DNA of 64,000 nucleotides from an uncultured Porphyromonadaceae bacterium (GTDB taxonomy: Bacteria > Bacteroidota > Bacteroidia > Bacteroidales > Muribaculaceae): positions 1 to 64,000 of the forward strand of contig CABUIC010000013.1 of NCBI GenBank assembly GCA_902491515.1, in the 5' to 3' direction. A program made the translations under genes and the position numbers. Positions 26,073-34,668 of the stretch are shown here, one piece after another. The notes beneath the pieces are model-generated. The model was not told the origin of the DNA. It worked only from the letters and a program-made list of their open reading frames with translations, and did not search any database. Numbering within the stretch: position 1 is the first letter of the stretch; every line of letters begins with the position of its first letter.

Positions 26073-27164
26073 TTATAGATATTTGTCGGCGAACTTCACC
26101 TTGGCGTCGTTCACCATCTGCTTGATTTTCTGTTCGCGGGCTTTGGGGCAGATCAGGAGCACCCCGTCGGCGTCGGCCACGATGTAGTCCTCCAGCCCGT
26201 CGACCACGATAAGTTTCTCGCCGCGCACCGCAAAGATGTTGCCCCGCGAGTTGTAGGCCAGCACCGAGCAGTTCTGCGTCACGTTGGAATCCGAATTCTT
26301 CGGCGACATATCGTAGAGCGCGCTCCAGGTGCCGAGGTCGTTCCAGCCGAAGTGCACAGTCTCCACATAGACGTTGTCGGCCTTCTCCATCACGGCGAAG
26401 TCAATCGAGATGCTCATGCACCCCGGGAAAGCCGAGGCGATGAACGCCCGCTCCGCCGCCGGGTCGAGGTAGGTGGCGTCGGCAGTAGAGTCGAACACCG
26501 CGGCGATGTCCGGCGCGTAGCTCCGGAGAGCCTTGCGAATGCTCTCGGCCCCCCAGAGGAATATCCCCGAATTCCAGAAGAACTCGCCCGTGGAGAGGAA
26601 AACCTTCGCGAGCTCGAGGTCGGGCTTCTCCGTGAAGGTCTTCACGCGGTTGATTTCGCCCTCGATGTGCTCGCCCACCTGGATGTAGCCGTAACCCGTC
26701 TCGGGGCGCGTGGGCTCGATGCCGAGGGTCAGGAGCGCGTCGCGCCCCTCCACGAAACCGAAACCCGCGCGGATGGCACGCTCGAACTCCGCCTCGCGCG
26801 TGATGACATGGTCGCTCGGCGTGACAATCATAGATGCCTCGGGGTCGCGCGCGGCGATGTGCCAGGCCGCCCAGGCAATGCAGGGCGCCGTGTTGCGGCG
26901 GGCCGGCTCGGCGAGAATCTGGTCATCGGCAAGCTCCGGCAGCTGCTCCTTCACCAAGGGGACGTAGCGGCTGTTCGTGAGGATGATGACGTTTTCTGCA
27001 GGAACCACCGAGCGGATACGGTCGAAGCTCATCTGCAGAAGGCTCCGGCCCGTGCCGAGGAAGTCGATGAACTGCTTGGGACGCTCCTCGCGGGAGTAGG
27101 GCCAGAAACGGCTCCCGATGCCCCCGCACATGATCACACAGTATCTATGTTTGTCGGTATCCAT
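26073..27164 (-). CDS. Mannose-1-phosphate guanylyltransferase
   Basis: Makes GDP-mannose from mannose 1-phosphate and GTP for capsule, glycan and fucose pathways. The pyrophosphorylase signature CGGIGSRFWPYSREERPKQF is at residues 13-32. Other family segments are TPSDHVI, ETGYGYI, FTEKPD, FFWNSGIFLW and WNDLGTWSALY. Length 363 fits the stand-alone ManC form without the isomerase domain. The gap to argS is 46 bp, so they might be co-transcribed. Confidence 0.94.
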   Translation of the reverse strand: MDTDKHRYCVIMCGGIGSRFWPYSREERPKQFIDFLGTGRSLLQMSFDRIRSVVPAENVIILTNSRYVPLVKEQLPELADDQILAEPARRNTAPCIAWAAWHIAARDPEASMIVTPSDHVITREAEFERAIRAGFGFVEGRDALLTLGIEPTRPETGYGYIQVGEHIEGEINRVKTFTEKPDLELAKVFLSTGEFFWNSGIFLWGAESIRKALRSYAPDIAAVFDSTADATYLDPAAERAFIASAFPGCMSISIDFAVMEKADNVYVETVHFGWNDLGTWSALYDMSPKNSDSNVTQNCSVLAYNSRGNIFAVRGEKLIVVDGLEDYIVADADGVLLICPKAREQKIKQMVNDAKVKFADKYL

Positions 27165-27336
27165 ATATGTCAGGGTATAGGTGTTCGAATTTAGAATGCT
27201 AAATTACTAAATCCCCCCGACATATCCAAAAAAATCCACCTCCGCCCTCCAGATCTCAATATAAATTTGACACAGACTTAGTAATACACTCTCTCCCTGC
27301 CGGATTTTGGGTCTCTTCCTTACTCTTAGGCAAATA

Positions 27337-27365
27337 AAAAAAGGAGCGCCGGGGGCGTTCCTTTT
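27337..27365 (-). terminator. Terminator of the ECF sigma gene
   Basis: AAGGAGCGCC (27341-27350) pairs with GGCGTTCCTT (27354-27363, one G-U pair). On the minus strand the stem is followed by a run of T. The rest of 27165-27431 is AT-rich and holds nothing else I can support. Confidence 0.7.
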
Positions 27366-27431
27366 CGGGAGGAGAAATGATATGGAGGGAGGAGAATGAG
27401 CGGCAAGGCGCTTGTCAGACCGTGCGGGTGG

Positions 27432-27935
27432 TCAGCGGTAGTCGGCGAAGCGTTCCTGAAGGCGCTTGCGGGCGGCGAAGATGCGGCTCTTGACGGTGCC
27501 GAGGGGAAGGTTCATTTCCTTGGCGATTTCCTCGTACTTGTAGCCGGCCACGTGCATCGAGAAGGGGATGCGGTATTCGTCGGAGAAGGCGTTGATGGCC
27601 GCGGTGATTTCGTTGGCGGTAAAGGTGCCGTCGGGGGTCTCGCGGGCGGCCTCTGCGGGGAGGTTGATGAGGTACTGGTTGTCGGTGGTGTCTATTACGG
27701 TGGCGGCACGGGACACGCGGCGGTAGTTGTTGATGAAGATATTCCGCATGATGGTGAATACCCATACCTTGAGGTTGGTACCTTCTGCGTATTTGTCTTC
27801 ATTGTCCAGGGCCTTGAGGGTCGTGTCCTGAAGGAGGTCGTAGGCATCGTCGCGGTTGGAGGTCAGCATATATGCGAAGTTGAGCATGTTGGCCTGAAGG
27901 CTCATGAGGCTGGATTGAAATTTTGCGCTTGCCAT
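27432..27935 (-). CDS. ECF-type RNA polymerase sigma factor
   Basis: A 167-residue sigma factor. Region 2 is at about 10-80 (MLNFAYMLTSNRDDAYDLLQDT, with WVFTIMRNIFINNYRR at 2.4) and region 4 at about 105-160 (FSDEYRIPFSMHVAGYKYEEIAKEM, then LPLGTVKSRIFAARKRLQ). Both are complete. No anti-sigma gene is adjacent, so its control is not obvious. A well-formed promoter of the housekeeping type lies upstream at 28001-28032. Confidence 0.94.
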   Translation of the reverse strand: MASAKFQSSLMSLQANMLNFAYMLTSNRDDAYDLLQDTTLKALDNEDKYAEGTNLKVWVFTIMRNIFINNYRRVSRAATVIDTTDNQYLINLPAEAARETPDGTFTANEITAAINAFSDEYRIPFSMHVAGYKYEEIAKEMNLPLGTVKSRIFAARKRLQERFADYR

Positions 27936-28000
27936 AACGAATGATTTTTAGGTGGTCTGTTTTTTCTTGATTTTTGAGGTGCCGTTTGTTGTTCGACGCT

Positions 28001-28032
28001 CAAAAGTACGACGACTATCAGCGCTGTGCAAA
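28001..28032 (-). promoter_or_regulatory. Promoter of the ECF sigma gene
   Basis: Read on the minus strand: TTTG (28032-28029), 20 bp, TACTTTTG (28008-28001). The leader to the ATG is about 65 nt. Confidence 0.7.
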
Positions 28033-28226
28033 TTTTTAAACAAATTTCTTCAAACTATTTCATTTTTCCTTGAACTGCTTTTTAAGCTGTTGTTTTACCG
28101 ACATTTACGAGGGTTTAAAATTGTTACAGCATTGTTACATCGAGATGCTTTGTGCTCGTTTTGTAACACATTAGCCTTTACAAAGCAACCGTAACGTCAC
28201 CGTTAGTCAACAAAAAATCCGAAAAA
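28033..28226. other. AT-rich divergent intergenic region
   Basis: Between the two divergent promoters lies AT-rich sequence with several runs of T and A and a TGTTACA-like pair (ATTGTTACAGCATTGTTACA). I see no ORF with coding character and no RNA gene. Confidence 0.4.
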
Positions 28227-28260
28227 TTTGCAGACAATTCAAAAAAAATACGTACTTTTA
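28227..28260 (+). promoter_or_regulatory. Candidate promoter of ald
   Basis: TTTG (28227-28230), 22 bp, TACTTTTA (28253-28260, one mismatch to TAnnTTTG). The leader to the ATG at 28332 is about 70 nt. Confidence 0.5.
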
Positions 28261-28331
28261 GGCGGCGAAAACCATCGCCGAAATACTACCTTAAAACTAA
28301 CACCTAACACCACCCTCCCCGGGAATGCCTT

Positions 28332-29438
28332 ATGATTATCGGTATACCTAAAGAGATCAAGAACAATGAGAACCGTGTGGCCATGACGCCCTCAGGAGTC
28401 CGCGAACTCGTACACCACGGCCACACCGTGTATGTCCAGCACACAGCCGGCGAAGGCTCGGGCTTCAGCGACGAAGAATACCTCGCCGCCGGAGCGAAAA
28501 TCCTTCCCACAATCGAGGAGACCTATGCCGCCGCCGAGATGATTGTAAAAGTGAAGGAACCCATCGAGCCCGAGTACGCGCTCGTGCGCAAGGGTCAGCT
28601 CGTCTTCACCTACTTCCACTTCGCCTCCGACCGCGCCCTCACCGACGCCATGCTCGCCTCCGGCGCCACGTGCATAGCCTATGAGACCGTCATTGGCCCC
28701 ATGGGCGGACTGCCCCTGCTCATCCCCATGAGCGAAGTCGCCGGACGCATGTCCGTGCAGGAAGGCGCGCGATTCCTCGAGAAGCCCCAGGGTGGCCGAG
28801 GCGTGCTCCTCGGAGGAGTCCCCGGCGTCAAGCCCGCGAAAGTGCTTGTCCTCGGCGCCGGAGTGGTCGGCCGCAACGCCGCTCTCATGGCCGCCGGCCT
28901 CGGCGCCGACGTCACCGTCACCGACATCTCCCTCCCCACCCTGCGCCATGTGGCAGAGACGATGCCCCGCAACGTCAAGACCCTCTACTCCTCGCGCCAC
29001 AACATCGAGCAGGAGCTCCCGACGACCGACCTCGTCATCGGTTCCGTCCTCATCCCCGGCGCCAAGGCCCCGCATCTCATCACGGCCGACATGCTCAAAC
29101 TGATGCGTCCGGGCACCGTGATGGTCGACGTCGCCATCGACCAGGGCGGCTGCTTCGAGACCTCCCACGCCACAACACACGCCGACCCCGTCTACACCCG
29201 CGAAGGCATCGTTCACTACGCTGTGGCCAACATACCGGGCGCCGTGCCCTACTCCTCGACCCTCGCACTCACCAACGCCACCCTCCCTTACGCCCTCCGG
29301 CTCGCCGACATGGGCTGGCGCGCCGCCTGCAAGGCCGACCCGGGCCTCGCCGAAGGCGTCAACATCGTCGACGGCAAAGTAGTATATCCCGGCGTAGCCG
29401 AAGCCTGGAACCTCCCCCTCCACAAGCTCGAACTCTAA
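28332..29438 (+). CDS. ald: Alanine dehydrogenase
   Basis: Reversible NAD-dependent conversion of L-alanine to pyruvate and ammonia, in the cytosol. The residues known from the Mycobacterium enzyme are at the same numbers: Arg15 and Lys75 for substrate binding, His96 as catalytic base and Asp270. The Rossmann motif is LVLGAGVVGRNAA. Length 368 is normal. It stands alone between divergent sigma factor and a repeat-rich region. A divergent paralogue lacking these residues is encoded at 33.5-34.6 kb. Confidence 0.95.
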   Translation: MIIGIPKEIKNNENRVAMTPSGVRELVHHGHTVYVQHTAGEGSGFSDEEYLAAGAKILPTIEETYAAAEMIVKVKEPIEPEYALVRKGQLVFTYFHFASDRALTDAMLASGATCIAYETVIGPMGGLPLLIPMSEVAGRMSVQEGARFLEKPQGGRGVLLGGVPGVKPAKVLVLGAGVVGRNAALMAAGLGADVTVTDISLPTLRHVAETMPRNVKTLYSSRHNIEQELPTTDLVIGSVLIPGAKAPHLITADMLKLMRPGTVMVDVAIDQGGCFETSHATTHADPVYTREGIVHYAVANIPGAVPYSSTLALTNATLPYALRLADMGWRAACKADPGLAEGVNIVDGKVVYPGVAEAWNLPLHKLEL

Positions 29439-29457
29439 AAGACAGCTGATATACTTG

Positions 29458-29505
29458 GATTCATTTCCGTTTTGTTGCATTTTTACATCAAAACGGAAAT
29501 GAATC
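29458..29505. repeat. Perfect 17 bp inverted repeat after ald
   Basis: GATTCATTTCCGTTTTG (29458-29474) and its exact reverse complement (29489-29505) flank a 14 nt AT-rich loop. No T run follows, so it is not a classic terminator, although it may act as one or protect the mRNA end. Confidence 0.7.
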
Positions 29506-29566
29506 GGTTGTGAGAAGGAATTGCGAATTCAATTATCGAACTGTAGTATAAAAAATACCAATTCGA

Positions 29567-29669
29567 TTATCGAACTGTAGGGACGCACGGCTCGTGCGTC
29601 CTAATTAACCAACTATGGTCCAATGCTTTGCAGGCGGACGCACGAGCCGTGCGTCCCTACAATTCGGAG
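29567..29669 (+). mobile_element. ~100 bp MITE-like composite palindromic element (family A)
   Basis: Layout: TTATCGAACTGTAG, a 21 bp palindrome (29581-29601), a middle of about 34 bp containing GGTCCAATGCTTTGCA, a second palindrome (29636-29656) and the tail CTACAATTCGGAG. The two ends are inverted repeats of about 20 bp (TGTAGGGACGCACG). The reverse complement of 63388-63486 matches it along the whole length including the middle. No ORF inside. A half-end also occurs at 29531-29546. Confidence 0.75.
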
Positions 29670-29793
29670 TTTTACGATAAGCGTCAAATACAATGCGGAG
29701 TTTTGCGATAAGTTCTAAATAAATAATACCATTCGACGTTTTACGATAGTCGCTATCCGGTTTACACGCATTCTGCCCCCTAAACAAAAACAA

Positions 29794-29834
29794 CCCCGCC
29801 TCGGGCCGGAGCATCCGGCGGAGGCGGGGTCTTT
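29794..29834 (-). terminator. Strong terminator of the OmpA/TPR lipoprotein gene
   Basis: CCCCGCCTC (29794-29802) pairs with GAGGCGGGG (29821-29829), with inner CCGGA/TCCGG. T-rich runs lie on both sides, so it may work in both directions. Confidence 0.8.
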
Positions 29835-29853
29835 TTCTTTGCGCGTCAGCGGA

Positions 29854-31539
29854 TTAGTTGAGCGCGCCGGTGAGGTTGTAGTTGGCGAACTCGAGGTCCT
29901 TGGCGGCCTTCTGGGCGAGGGATGCGTCGAGGCGGACGGCCTGACGGAGGTTGCTCGTGAGCATCGACTCGTTGTTGGTGCGGGCGCCTACGATAGCCAT
30001 GAGATAGTAGGTCGTGGCGTCGGGCTTGCTGATGCCAGCGAGGGTAGTCTTGGCCTTGGAGTAGTCCTTGGTCACGATTTGGGCAACGGCCGCATTGTTG
30101 CACTTGGCGTCGCCGAAGGCGCGGACTGCGGCGTTGGCGTCGCCCTGCTTGAGGTAGTAGAGGCCGAGAGCTTCGCCGAGACCGTCGACACCGGCGGCGG
30201 AGCCGAAGAGCTGGTTGGCCTTGGAGTAGTTCTTGTTCACCATCTCGATGAGGCCGAGGTTCATCTGGGGCTCGCCGTTGGTGGTGAGGGAAGCGGCCTT
30301 GCGGAAGTTGGCGGCGGCGGCGTCGTAGTCACCGTTCACGTACTGGGCGAGGCCGAGGTTGTTGAAGGTGCGGTAGTCGTTGGGATAGAGACGGGCGGCG
30401 GTGTCGTAAATCTTCTCACGCTGCTTGTTGTCGTCGGTAAGGGTTGCGCAGTAGAGGATTTCCTCGACGTTGAGCTTGGAGGGGTCGGAAGCGAAGAGAG
30501 CCTTGATTTCGGCGTCGCTCTTGCCGATTACGTCGATTGAGGCAGTAACGCGGGAGTAGCGGAGCTGAGGAAGAATCTGGTCGGCGAGCTGCTCGAACAC
30601 GTTGGAGAGGTTGCGGATTTCACGCTCGCGCTGGTCCGGGTCCTTGTACATCGAGAGAACGCTCAGAATGAGGTCCTTGTCCTGGATGTTGCTCTGCTGG
30701 ACGAGCTTCTGGAAGCCTTCCCAGTCCTCGGCGGTGAACTGTGCGGTGAGTTCGCCGAATTCCGTGATTTTGTCCTTCTTGAGCTGGTCGGTCATGTAGC
30801 TCTTGGTGTTGGCCTCGCGCTTTTCGGCGAGCTTGGTGTTGAACTCCATGGTGCCGTCGGGCGAAGCGTACGACTGGATGTTGATTTCCTGGAGGCGGCG
30901 GGAGGTGTCGCCGTTTGCATTGAGAATCTCACGCTGGAGCTCCACCATGGCGTCGCTCTTGAGCTGACCGGCGCGGATGTTGGCCTGGTTGATGAGGAAC
31001 ATGATGTCGGCGGCGTATTTCTCGTTGATCACACGCTGGAAAGCGTCGTCGGCGAGAGCCGGGTTGGCGCTGGCTGCGGAGGCGATGGCGGCTGTGGCGA
31101 TTACGCCGTCGGCCACCTTCACGCGCGGAAGGGCGTATTCCTTGTTGCCCTGCTTAACCTGGAATGCAAGCTGGAGCTCGCTCTTGGCCATGTCGGGCTG
31201 ATAGTTGAAACTTGCGGGAATTGTGGCGGTGCCGCCGTACTCATAGTTGATTACGGGAGCGTTACCGCGGACTTTCTCGCCCTGGAAGGAATAAGGCATC
31301 GAAGCCACTTCCTGGCCGTCGAACACGAGATAGGGAGTAACCGTAACCTCTGCGTTCTTGACGAAAAACTTTGCGGGAATCTTGGCACTCACCGTGGCGG
31401 GCACCTTCTCGCCTACAACTTCGAGGGGGTTCGGATTGACGGTGAAATAGTCGGCGGAGAACTGGCCGAGCTTCTTGCCGCATGAGGTCATAGTCAAGGC
31501 TGCGCCAAGGGCTACGACATAACAAAGTTTGCGATTCAT
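29854..31539 (-). CDS. Lipoprotein with OmpA-like and TPR domains
   Basis: A 561-residue lipoprotein (TMTSCGKK lipobox). The middle part (about 160-270) contains an OmpA/peptidoglycan-binding-like motif: NIQSYASPDGTMEFNTKLAE followed by KREANTKSYM. The C-terminal part (about 360-555) is a row of TPR units (NDYRTFNNLGLAQYVNGDYDAA, split; EPQMNLGLIEMVNKNYSKANQ). It is probably anchored in the outer membrane facing the periplasm and touching peptidoglycan; similar proteins in Porphyromonas and Bacteroides are abundant envelope proteins. A -7 box TATCTTTG lies upstream at 31614-31607. Monocistronic, with its own terminator. Confidence 0.8.
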   Translation of the reverse strand: MNRKLCYVVALGAALTMTSCGKKLGQFSADYFTVNPNPLEVVGEKVPATVSAKIPAKFFVKNAEVTVTPYLVFDGQEVASMPYSFQGEKVRGNAPVINYEYGGTATIPASFNYQPDMAKSELQLAFQVKQGNKEYALPRVKVADGVIATAAIASAASANPALADDAFQRVINEKYAADIMFLINQANIRAGQLKSDAMVELQREILNANGDTSRRLQEINIQSYASPDGTMEFNTKLAEKREANTKSYMTDQLKKDKITEFGELTAQFTAEDWEGFQKLVQQSNIQDKDLILSVLSMYKDPDQREREIRNLSNVFEQLADQILPQLRYSRVTASIDVIGKSDAEIKALFASDPSKLNVEEILYCATLTDDNKQREKIYDTAARLYPNDYRTFNNLGLAQYVNGDYDAAAANFRKAASLTTNGEPQMNLGLIEMVNKNYSKANQLFGSAAGVDGLGEALGLYYLKQGDANAAVRAFGDAKCNNAAVAQIVTKDYSKAKTTLAGISKPDATTYYLMAIVGARTNNESMLTSNLRQAVRLDASLAQKAAKDLEFANYNLTGALN

Positions 31540-31606
31540 TGTTTGTTAAGGATTGAAATGGGTATATGGAAATTTGTTGAAATTCGTGGGGACCTTAATT
31601 TTTTTG

Positions 31607-31614
31607 CAAAGATA
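31607..31614 (-). promoter_or_regulatory. -7 box of the OmpA/TPR lipoprotein gene
   Basis: CAAAGATA on the plus strand reads TATCTTTG on the minus strand, 67 nt before the ATG. No TTTG is found at the usual distance. Confidence 0.45.
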
Positions 31615-31672
31615 GCACTTTATTCAAATCCACCATCATTTTAACCAAATTTTTTAGTTTCTGACATCAATT

Positions 31673-32749
31673 TCACAAGCTTCCCGGCGTGGCCGTCTGT
31701 TCCACAGCTTTCCATCCACGGACAAAGGCGGGTATCTCCGGGGCCTGGGGTGCCGGGACGATGGGAAGCGGCGTCTTGTCCCCGCGCTCTTCAAGGGCCT
31801 CCTCGCGAGTAAGGAAGCGCACGCTCACGGGATAGATATCGATTGTCGAGTAAAGGGCGACGGGTTCCTTGCTGTGGAAGGCCTTCTTCATCCACTTGCC
31901 CTTCAGAAGCATACGCATCGAGAACGACGACACGGCCAGCGAGGCCGGGCCGTACTCACCGCCCTCGTCCACGAGGAAGCGCTCGCTGCGCACCATTTCC
32001 GTCACGTCCACGCTCAGCCCGAGCATCTTCAGAAGCCACGGCTCCCAGTGATGGTCCTTATGAGTCGCAAGGGCGTCGAGAGTGCGCGTGTACGTCGGGC
32101 TACGGAAAGTCCTGACTACCGACGTCCCGTACTCCCCGTGCCGGATTTCCGGGAAGCCCGCGAGGAGGGAATCGCCCAGAATGTGGCGCTCCGGCTCGAG
32201 GCTGGTGAGTTCTACCCAGACCAGCATCCCGGCATCGTCGTCGTTCGCGACCGTGTCGCGTCCCTCCGAGTTGCGGTAGCGCATCCGCCGCGCAAGCGAG
32301 CGCACCTTCGGAGACTGCGGTTTCGTGCTGAACCCCTTGACCTTCTTCTCCGTCAGGAAAAAGTCGGCCATATACTCGGAGAACAACTGAAGCGTGTCGG
32401 TGCTCGTTGCCGCCGAGGAATATTCGCGGATGTAGGCCCGCACAAGGGTTATCGGCCGCTCCCCGGGCGTGACAGTGAAGCCGGCGAGCTCGATAGCCGT
32501 CGGCTCGAGACGCACAGTGTCGCACGCAGCCTCTACTGTGAGAGGCGAGTATCCCAGGCAACGCACGTCGTAGGGAAACGACTGCGGACTCGGAGCACGG
32601 CCCTCAACATCGGTAATCGAAAGGATAATGCCGTCGGCTGACGACAGAGAGGCGCCTCCGAGGGGCTTGGAATCAGTAGAATCCACGACCACAACGCCAA
32701 CGGATTTCAGGGGAAGAAGAAGTATAAGCAGTAAAAACAGGCGTTGCAT
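31673..32749 (-). CDS. Secreted protein with N-terminal carboxypeptidase-regulatory-like domain
   Basis: A 358-residue protein with a signal peptide (about 1-18, LLLILLLPLKSVG) and a short beta domain (about 19-95; VVVVDSTDSKPLGGASLSSA, then ITDVEGRA) like the regulatory-like domains that begin many Bacteroidales envelope proteins. The remaining ~260 residues have alternating helices and strands without a motif I know. It follows the RNase H gene by 37 bp on the same strand and may be the last gene of that operon. Function unknown. Confidence 0.65.
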   Translation of the reverse strand: MQRLFLLLILLLPLKSVGVVVVDSTDSKPLGGASLSSADGIILSITDVEGRAPSPQSFPYDVRCLGYSPLTVEAACDTVRLEPTAIELAGFTVTPGERPITLVRAYIREYSSAATSTDTLQLFSEYMADFFLTEKKVKGFSTKPQSPKVRSLARRMRYRNSEGRDTVANDDDAGMLVWVELTSLEPERHILGDSLLAGFPEIRHGEYGTSVVRTFRSPTYTRTLDALATHKDHHWEPWLLKMLGLSVDVTEMVRSERFLVDEGGEYGPASLAVSSFSMRMLLKGKWMKKAFHSKEPVALYSTIDIYPVSVRFLTREEALEERGDKTPLPIVPAPQAPEIPAFVRGWKAVEQTATPGSL

Positions 32750-32786
32750 GATGTGATGAATGAAGGTCGGTCTAAGTGAGAAAACG

Positions 32787-33455
32787 TCATTTCCTGCCGA
32801 AATCGGCCGGGATTTCCCCCCATTTCTCCGTGTCCCATTTCAGAAGGGGATTCCCTATTTCGTTGCTTTTAATCCAGGCGTTGGCGCGGGCCAGGATTTC
32901 TCGGACACGGGCGTTTTCCGGCGTCGGACTTATCGTTGTGTTGCTCTGGCGCTTGCGTATCCATGCCAGGGCCGTGCGCGAGTCTGTGTAGATGGGGGTG
33001 GAAAAGTCGCGGTTCTTGTGGAGCCATGCCGCGCAGTGGATGATGGCGAGATATTCCGCTATGTTGTTGGTGCCCCCGGCAAGCGGACCGATGTGGAACA
33101 CCTCCTGTCCCGTCCCCACAAGCACCCCGCGGTATTCCATAGGGCCCGGATTCTTGGCGCAGGCGCCGTCGACGGCTATCGCGTTGAGGCGGATTTCCGG
33201 GAAGGCCTCGTAGTTCACGATTTCGGTCTTCCTGCGCTCGGCTAAGGCGCGCATAAGGCCCAGCTGGTCCTCGGGCTTCCCGCGGAAGGCCTTCACGGCC
33301 TCCTCCTGCGAGGGATAGGCGCGGAACTTCGCCCCGGGGTAGCCTTCGGTCTGGGCGGCGCATTCCTCCCAGGTGTCGAACACACCCGTCGAGCGCCCCT
33401 CCCATACCACATAGAATTTGCGGAAACGCGAGGGAGTGTTGTCGTATGATGCCAT
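32787..33455 (-). CDS. Ribonuclease HI with N-terminal viroplasmin-like domain
   Basis: Cuts RNA in RNA-DNA hybrids. I choose the ATG at 33455 because the protein then begins with the viroplasmin-like (caulimovirus VI-type) domain at about 12-58 (KFYVVWEGRSTGVFDTWEEC), as in eukaryotic-type RNase H1; the longer ORF upstream is a shadow. RNase H residues are Asp96 (AVDGACAKNPG), Glu134 (NNIAEYLAI) and Asp158 (IYTDSRTALAW); the final acidic site is probably the Asp in IPADFGRK. Length 222. It starts 8 bp after the Ald-like gene, in the mscL-aroK operon. Confidence 0.92.
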   Translation of the reverse strand: MASYDNTPSRFRKFYVVWEGRSTGVFDTWEECAAQTEGYPGAKFRAYPSQEEAVKAFRGKPEDQLGLMRALAERRKTEIVNYEAFPEIRLNAIAVDGACAKNPGPMEYRGVLVGTGQEVFHIGPLAGGTNNIAEYLAIIHCAAWLHKNRDFSTPIYTDSRTALAWIRKRQSNTTISPTPENARVREILARANAWIKSNEIGNPLLKWDTEKWGEIPADFGRK

Positions 33456-33463
33456 TTTGGAAA

Positions 33464-34642
33464 TCAGGAATACTGTATTAAGAATTCGATGTCGACGGCC
33501 CGGAGCCCCAGCACAGCCGCGGCTTCGGCGTTCACGCATTTTCCGAGGAAGGTGTAGACGCCCTTGCGGAGCGCGGCGTTGAGGCGGAGGGCGTTGGGAG
33601 CTCCGTCGCAGACGAGAATTTCGTCCAGCATGTTGACGAAAGTGTTCGACAGCGCCATCGCGAGTGTGCGCGGCACGGCGTTCCCGGCGTTGATGTAGCA
33701 ATAGCGCACGGGGGCGCCCATGGAATTGTCGCCCGGCATCGCCTCGTTGAGATTCACAAGCCGCAGTGACGGAAAGGCCGTTCCGGGCCGCATCGTGAGG
33801 TCGAAACAGATTACTCCCCGCTTCATCCTGTCGGCCAGTGTGGCGTCCACTATGCCGTCGCGGGTGAGGGTGTCGGTGGCTACTACAACGTCAGCCGACC
33901 GAAGGGCGCTCTCGAACACCTTGGGATGGATGGCGGAGCCAACGGCCCCCGGACCGAGCCGCCCGAGAAGTTCGCGGAGAGCGTAGACATTGTTGTCGAA
34001 CACGCGCACTATGGCGCCAAGCCCTATGGCGGTGCTCGCCGCGGCAAGGGCAGCCATGTCCGAGCCGATTATCATTACCTCGCAGGGTACCACGCCTGCC
34101 ACGCCTCCGAGGAGTATGCCCTTACCCTGGACGGCGTCCGCAAGAAGCGACGAGGCGAGCGACACCGCGGCCCTTCCGGCTACCTCCTGCATGATGTCGG
34201 CGAAAGGCTTGCGTCCGGATGGCTCGCAGATGTTCTCGAGCGCAAGGGCTATCACCGAGCGTTCCAGAAGGACTCTCAGCACCGGAGCATCCGCCGGTGA
34301 GGCGTTCAGGAAGCCAAGCAGAAGGGCTCCGCGCTTCATCAGCGAGGCGTCGCGGGCCGAGATACGCCCGAGGCTCACCACCACATCAGCCCTGAGGGTC
34401 TCCTCCCGGCGGCAGATTTCCACGCCCCGGCTCGTGTAAGTCTCGTCGGAATAATGGATGGGAAGTGCCGCTCCCGCTTCCATAAGCACGCGGAATCCTC
34501 TTTCGATAAGGCGCTCGGCGCCTTCGGGCGTGAGGGGAAAACGGTGGTCGGCGGCCACTGACGAGGCCGGCAGACCGATGGAGATACTGCGCGGGGCGGT
34601 AGCCGCCATGTAGAGCTGTTCAAGAGGAGTTGGTGCGGGCAC
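33464..34642 (-). CDS. Alanine dehydrogenase-like protein lacking catalytic residues
   Basis: A 392-residue member of the alanine dehydrogenase/transhydrogenase-alpha fold. The domain order and many blocks match ald at 28.3 kb (KGILLGGVAGVVPCEVMIIG; GNAVPRTLAMALSNTF). Arg15 is kept (Arg34), but Lys75 aligns with Gly92, His96 with Asn113, and Asp270 falls in FDLTMRPG with no Asp at that position. The nucleotide motif GxGxxG reads GSDMAA. It is therefore unlikely to be an active alanine dehydrogenase. It lies between aroK and RNase H; Ald-like genes near conserved housekeeping genes occur in other Bacteroidetes. Role unknown. Confidence 0.85.
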   Translation of the reverse strand: MPAPTPLEQLYMAATAPRSISIGLPASSVAADHRFPLTPEGAERLIERGFRVLMEAGAALPIHYSDETYTSRGVEICRREETLRADVVVSLGRISARDASLMKRGALLLGFLNASPADAPVLRVLLERSVIALALENICEPSGRKPFADIMQEVAGRAAVSLASSLLADAVQGKGILLGGVAGVVPCEVMIIGSDMAALAAASTAIGLGAIVRVFDNNVYALRELLGRLGPGAVGSAIHPKVFESALRSADVVVATDTLTRDGIVDATLADRMKRGVICFDLTMRPGTAFPSLRLVNLNEAMPGDNSMGAPVRYCYINAGNAVPRTLAMALSNTFVNMLDEILVCDGAPNALRLNAALRKGVYTFLGKCVNAEAAAVLGLRAVDIEFLIQYS

Positions 34643-34668
34643 GATGGAGGGGGGGGGATATGAAAGGT

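Noticed and set aside
27952..28194. 80-codon ORF between sigma factor and ald
   Set aside because: AT-rich Phe/Leu-rich translation across two divergent promoters; not coding.
29605..29814. 69-codon ORF containing NCRDARLVRPP
   Set aside because: It is a translation of the MITE-like repeat; a similar peptide appears at 12.8 kb from the solo end.
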